Shown here: positions 63,851 through 64,000 of the stretch, one piece after another
Layout: the number at the start of each line of letters is the position of its first letter
Position numbering within the stretch: the stretch's first letter is position 1
Source: Ischnura elegans
Taxonomy: Eukaryota; Arthropoda; Insecta; Odonata; Coenagrionidae
NCBI RefSeq assembly: GCF_921293095.1
Contig: NC_060246.1
Coordinates: 92,501,030 to 92,565,029 of the forward strand
Direction: 5' to 3'
DNA: 64,000 nucleotides
Program-made: the position numbers and the translations under genes
Notes under the pieces: model-generated
Seen by the model: only the letters and a program-made list of their open reading frames with translations
Database searches by the model: none
What the model was told of the DNA's origin: nothing

Positions 63851-64000
63851 CTTAGATTCAATTCTTGCTTCGAGCATTTCCCTTTGTCTTTCCTTTTCTT
63901 CCTCATCCTGCGCATGCTGCAATCCAGAGCATGCATGCAACATCAAAATTGAAAGCACTTGGCCCCGACCACCTTCACGGCCTCCATCTTGTCGGCTTTT
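63851..64000 (-). CDS. Internal coding exon of an unidentified gene (runs off the window)
   Basis: Read on the minus strand from the window edge, one frame stays open for 150 bases to a donor (TCTAAG then gtttgt). It encodes a Gly/Arg-rich start (RQDGGREGGRGQ), a hydrophobic segment VLSILMLHACSGLQ, and a highly charged, probably helical end QDEEEKERQREMLEARIESK. The composition and clean donor support a real exon of a larger conserved protein, but I do not recognise it. The upstream exons are outside the window; 57241-57297 may be its last exon. Confidence 0.65.

Noticed and set aside
1-64000. CRISPR arrays, rRNA genes, LTR or retroviral elements, viral capsid genes
   Set aside because: No spaced direct-repeat array, rRNA segment, long terminal repeat pair or gag/pol/capsid-like frame was seen.

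Overview
This is an AT-rich piece of an animal nuclear genome, most likely an arthropod and perhaps a large-genome insect. I infer that from small exons in kilobase introns, GT-AG splice sites, housekeeping genes with strong animal orthologues, and many short inverted-repeat DNA transposons. I see no bacterial operons, CRISPR array, functional tRNA or rRNA gene, and no retroviral or LTR element.

Layout. From 1 to 16.4 kb the plus strand carries adenylosuccinate lyase (ADSL): eight coding exons (5195-16318) reach the natural stop codon, and the first ~55 residues lie on exon(s) before the window. From 16.4 to 25.5 kb is intergenic DNA with repeats, a 2.6-kb inverted-repeat element and a possible TATA promoter. 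At 25546-26612 (+) is a compact, intact four-exon O6-methylguanine-DNA methyltransferase (MGMT). From 29737 to 43494 (-) is a complete BTB-BACK-Kelch gene of the KLHL1/4/5 type, with twelve coding exons and 706 residues; its last 18 residues sit beyond a 6.7-kb intron. At 57241-57297 (-) is a probable last coding exon and at 63851-64000 (-) an internal coding exon, perhaps of one gene that I cannot name. The ~10 kb between KLHL and that last exon has no gene and almost no recognisable repeat, and may be a very long 3' UTR.

Mobile DNA explains much of the non-coding sequence. There are four copies of one TA-flanked MITE family, one of them split by a tRNA-like hairpin element with a 13-bp target duplication. 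A hAT MITE with an exact 8-bp duplication sits inside an older fold-back element. A mini-pogo element is interrupted near its right tip by a 157-bp MITE. A broken Tigger/pogo transposon is split by a 1.56-kb element that carries terminal and subterminal repeats and a minisatellite.

The genes do not form a pathway: ADSL makes purines, MGMT repairs alkylated DNA, and the KLHL protein is a probable cullin-3 adaptor or actin-linked scaffold. Two broader signals stand out. One ADSL intron has a GC-AG boundary that the reading frame requires. From about 27-29 kb rightward the DNA is visibly CpG-poor and A-rich on the plus strand, as expected for minus-strand transcription units with germline methylation.
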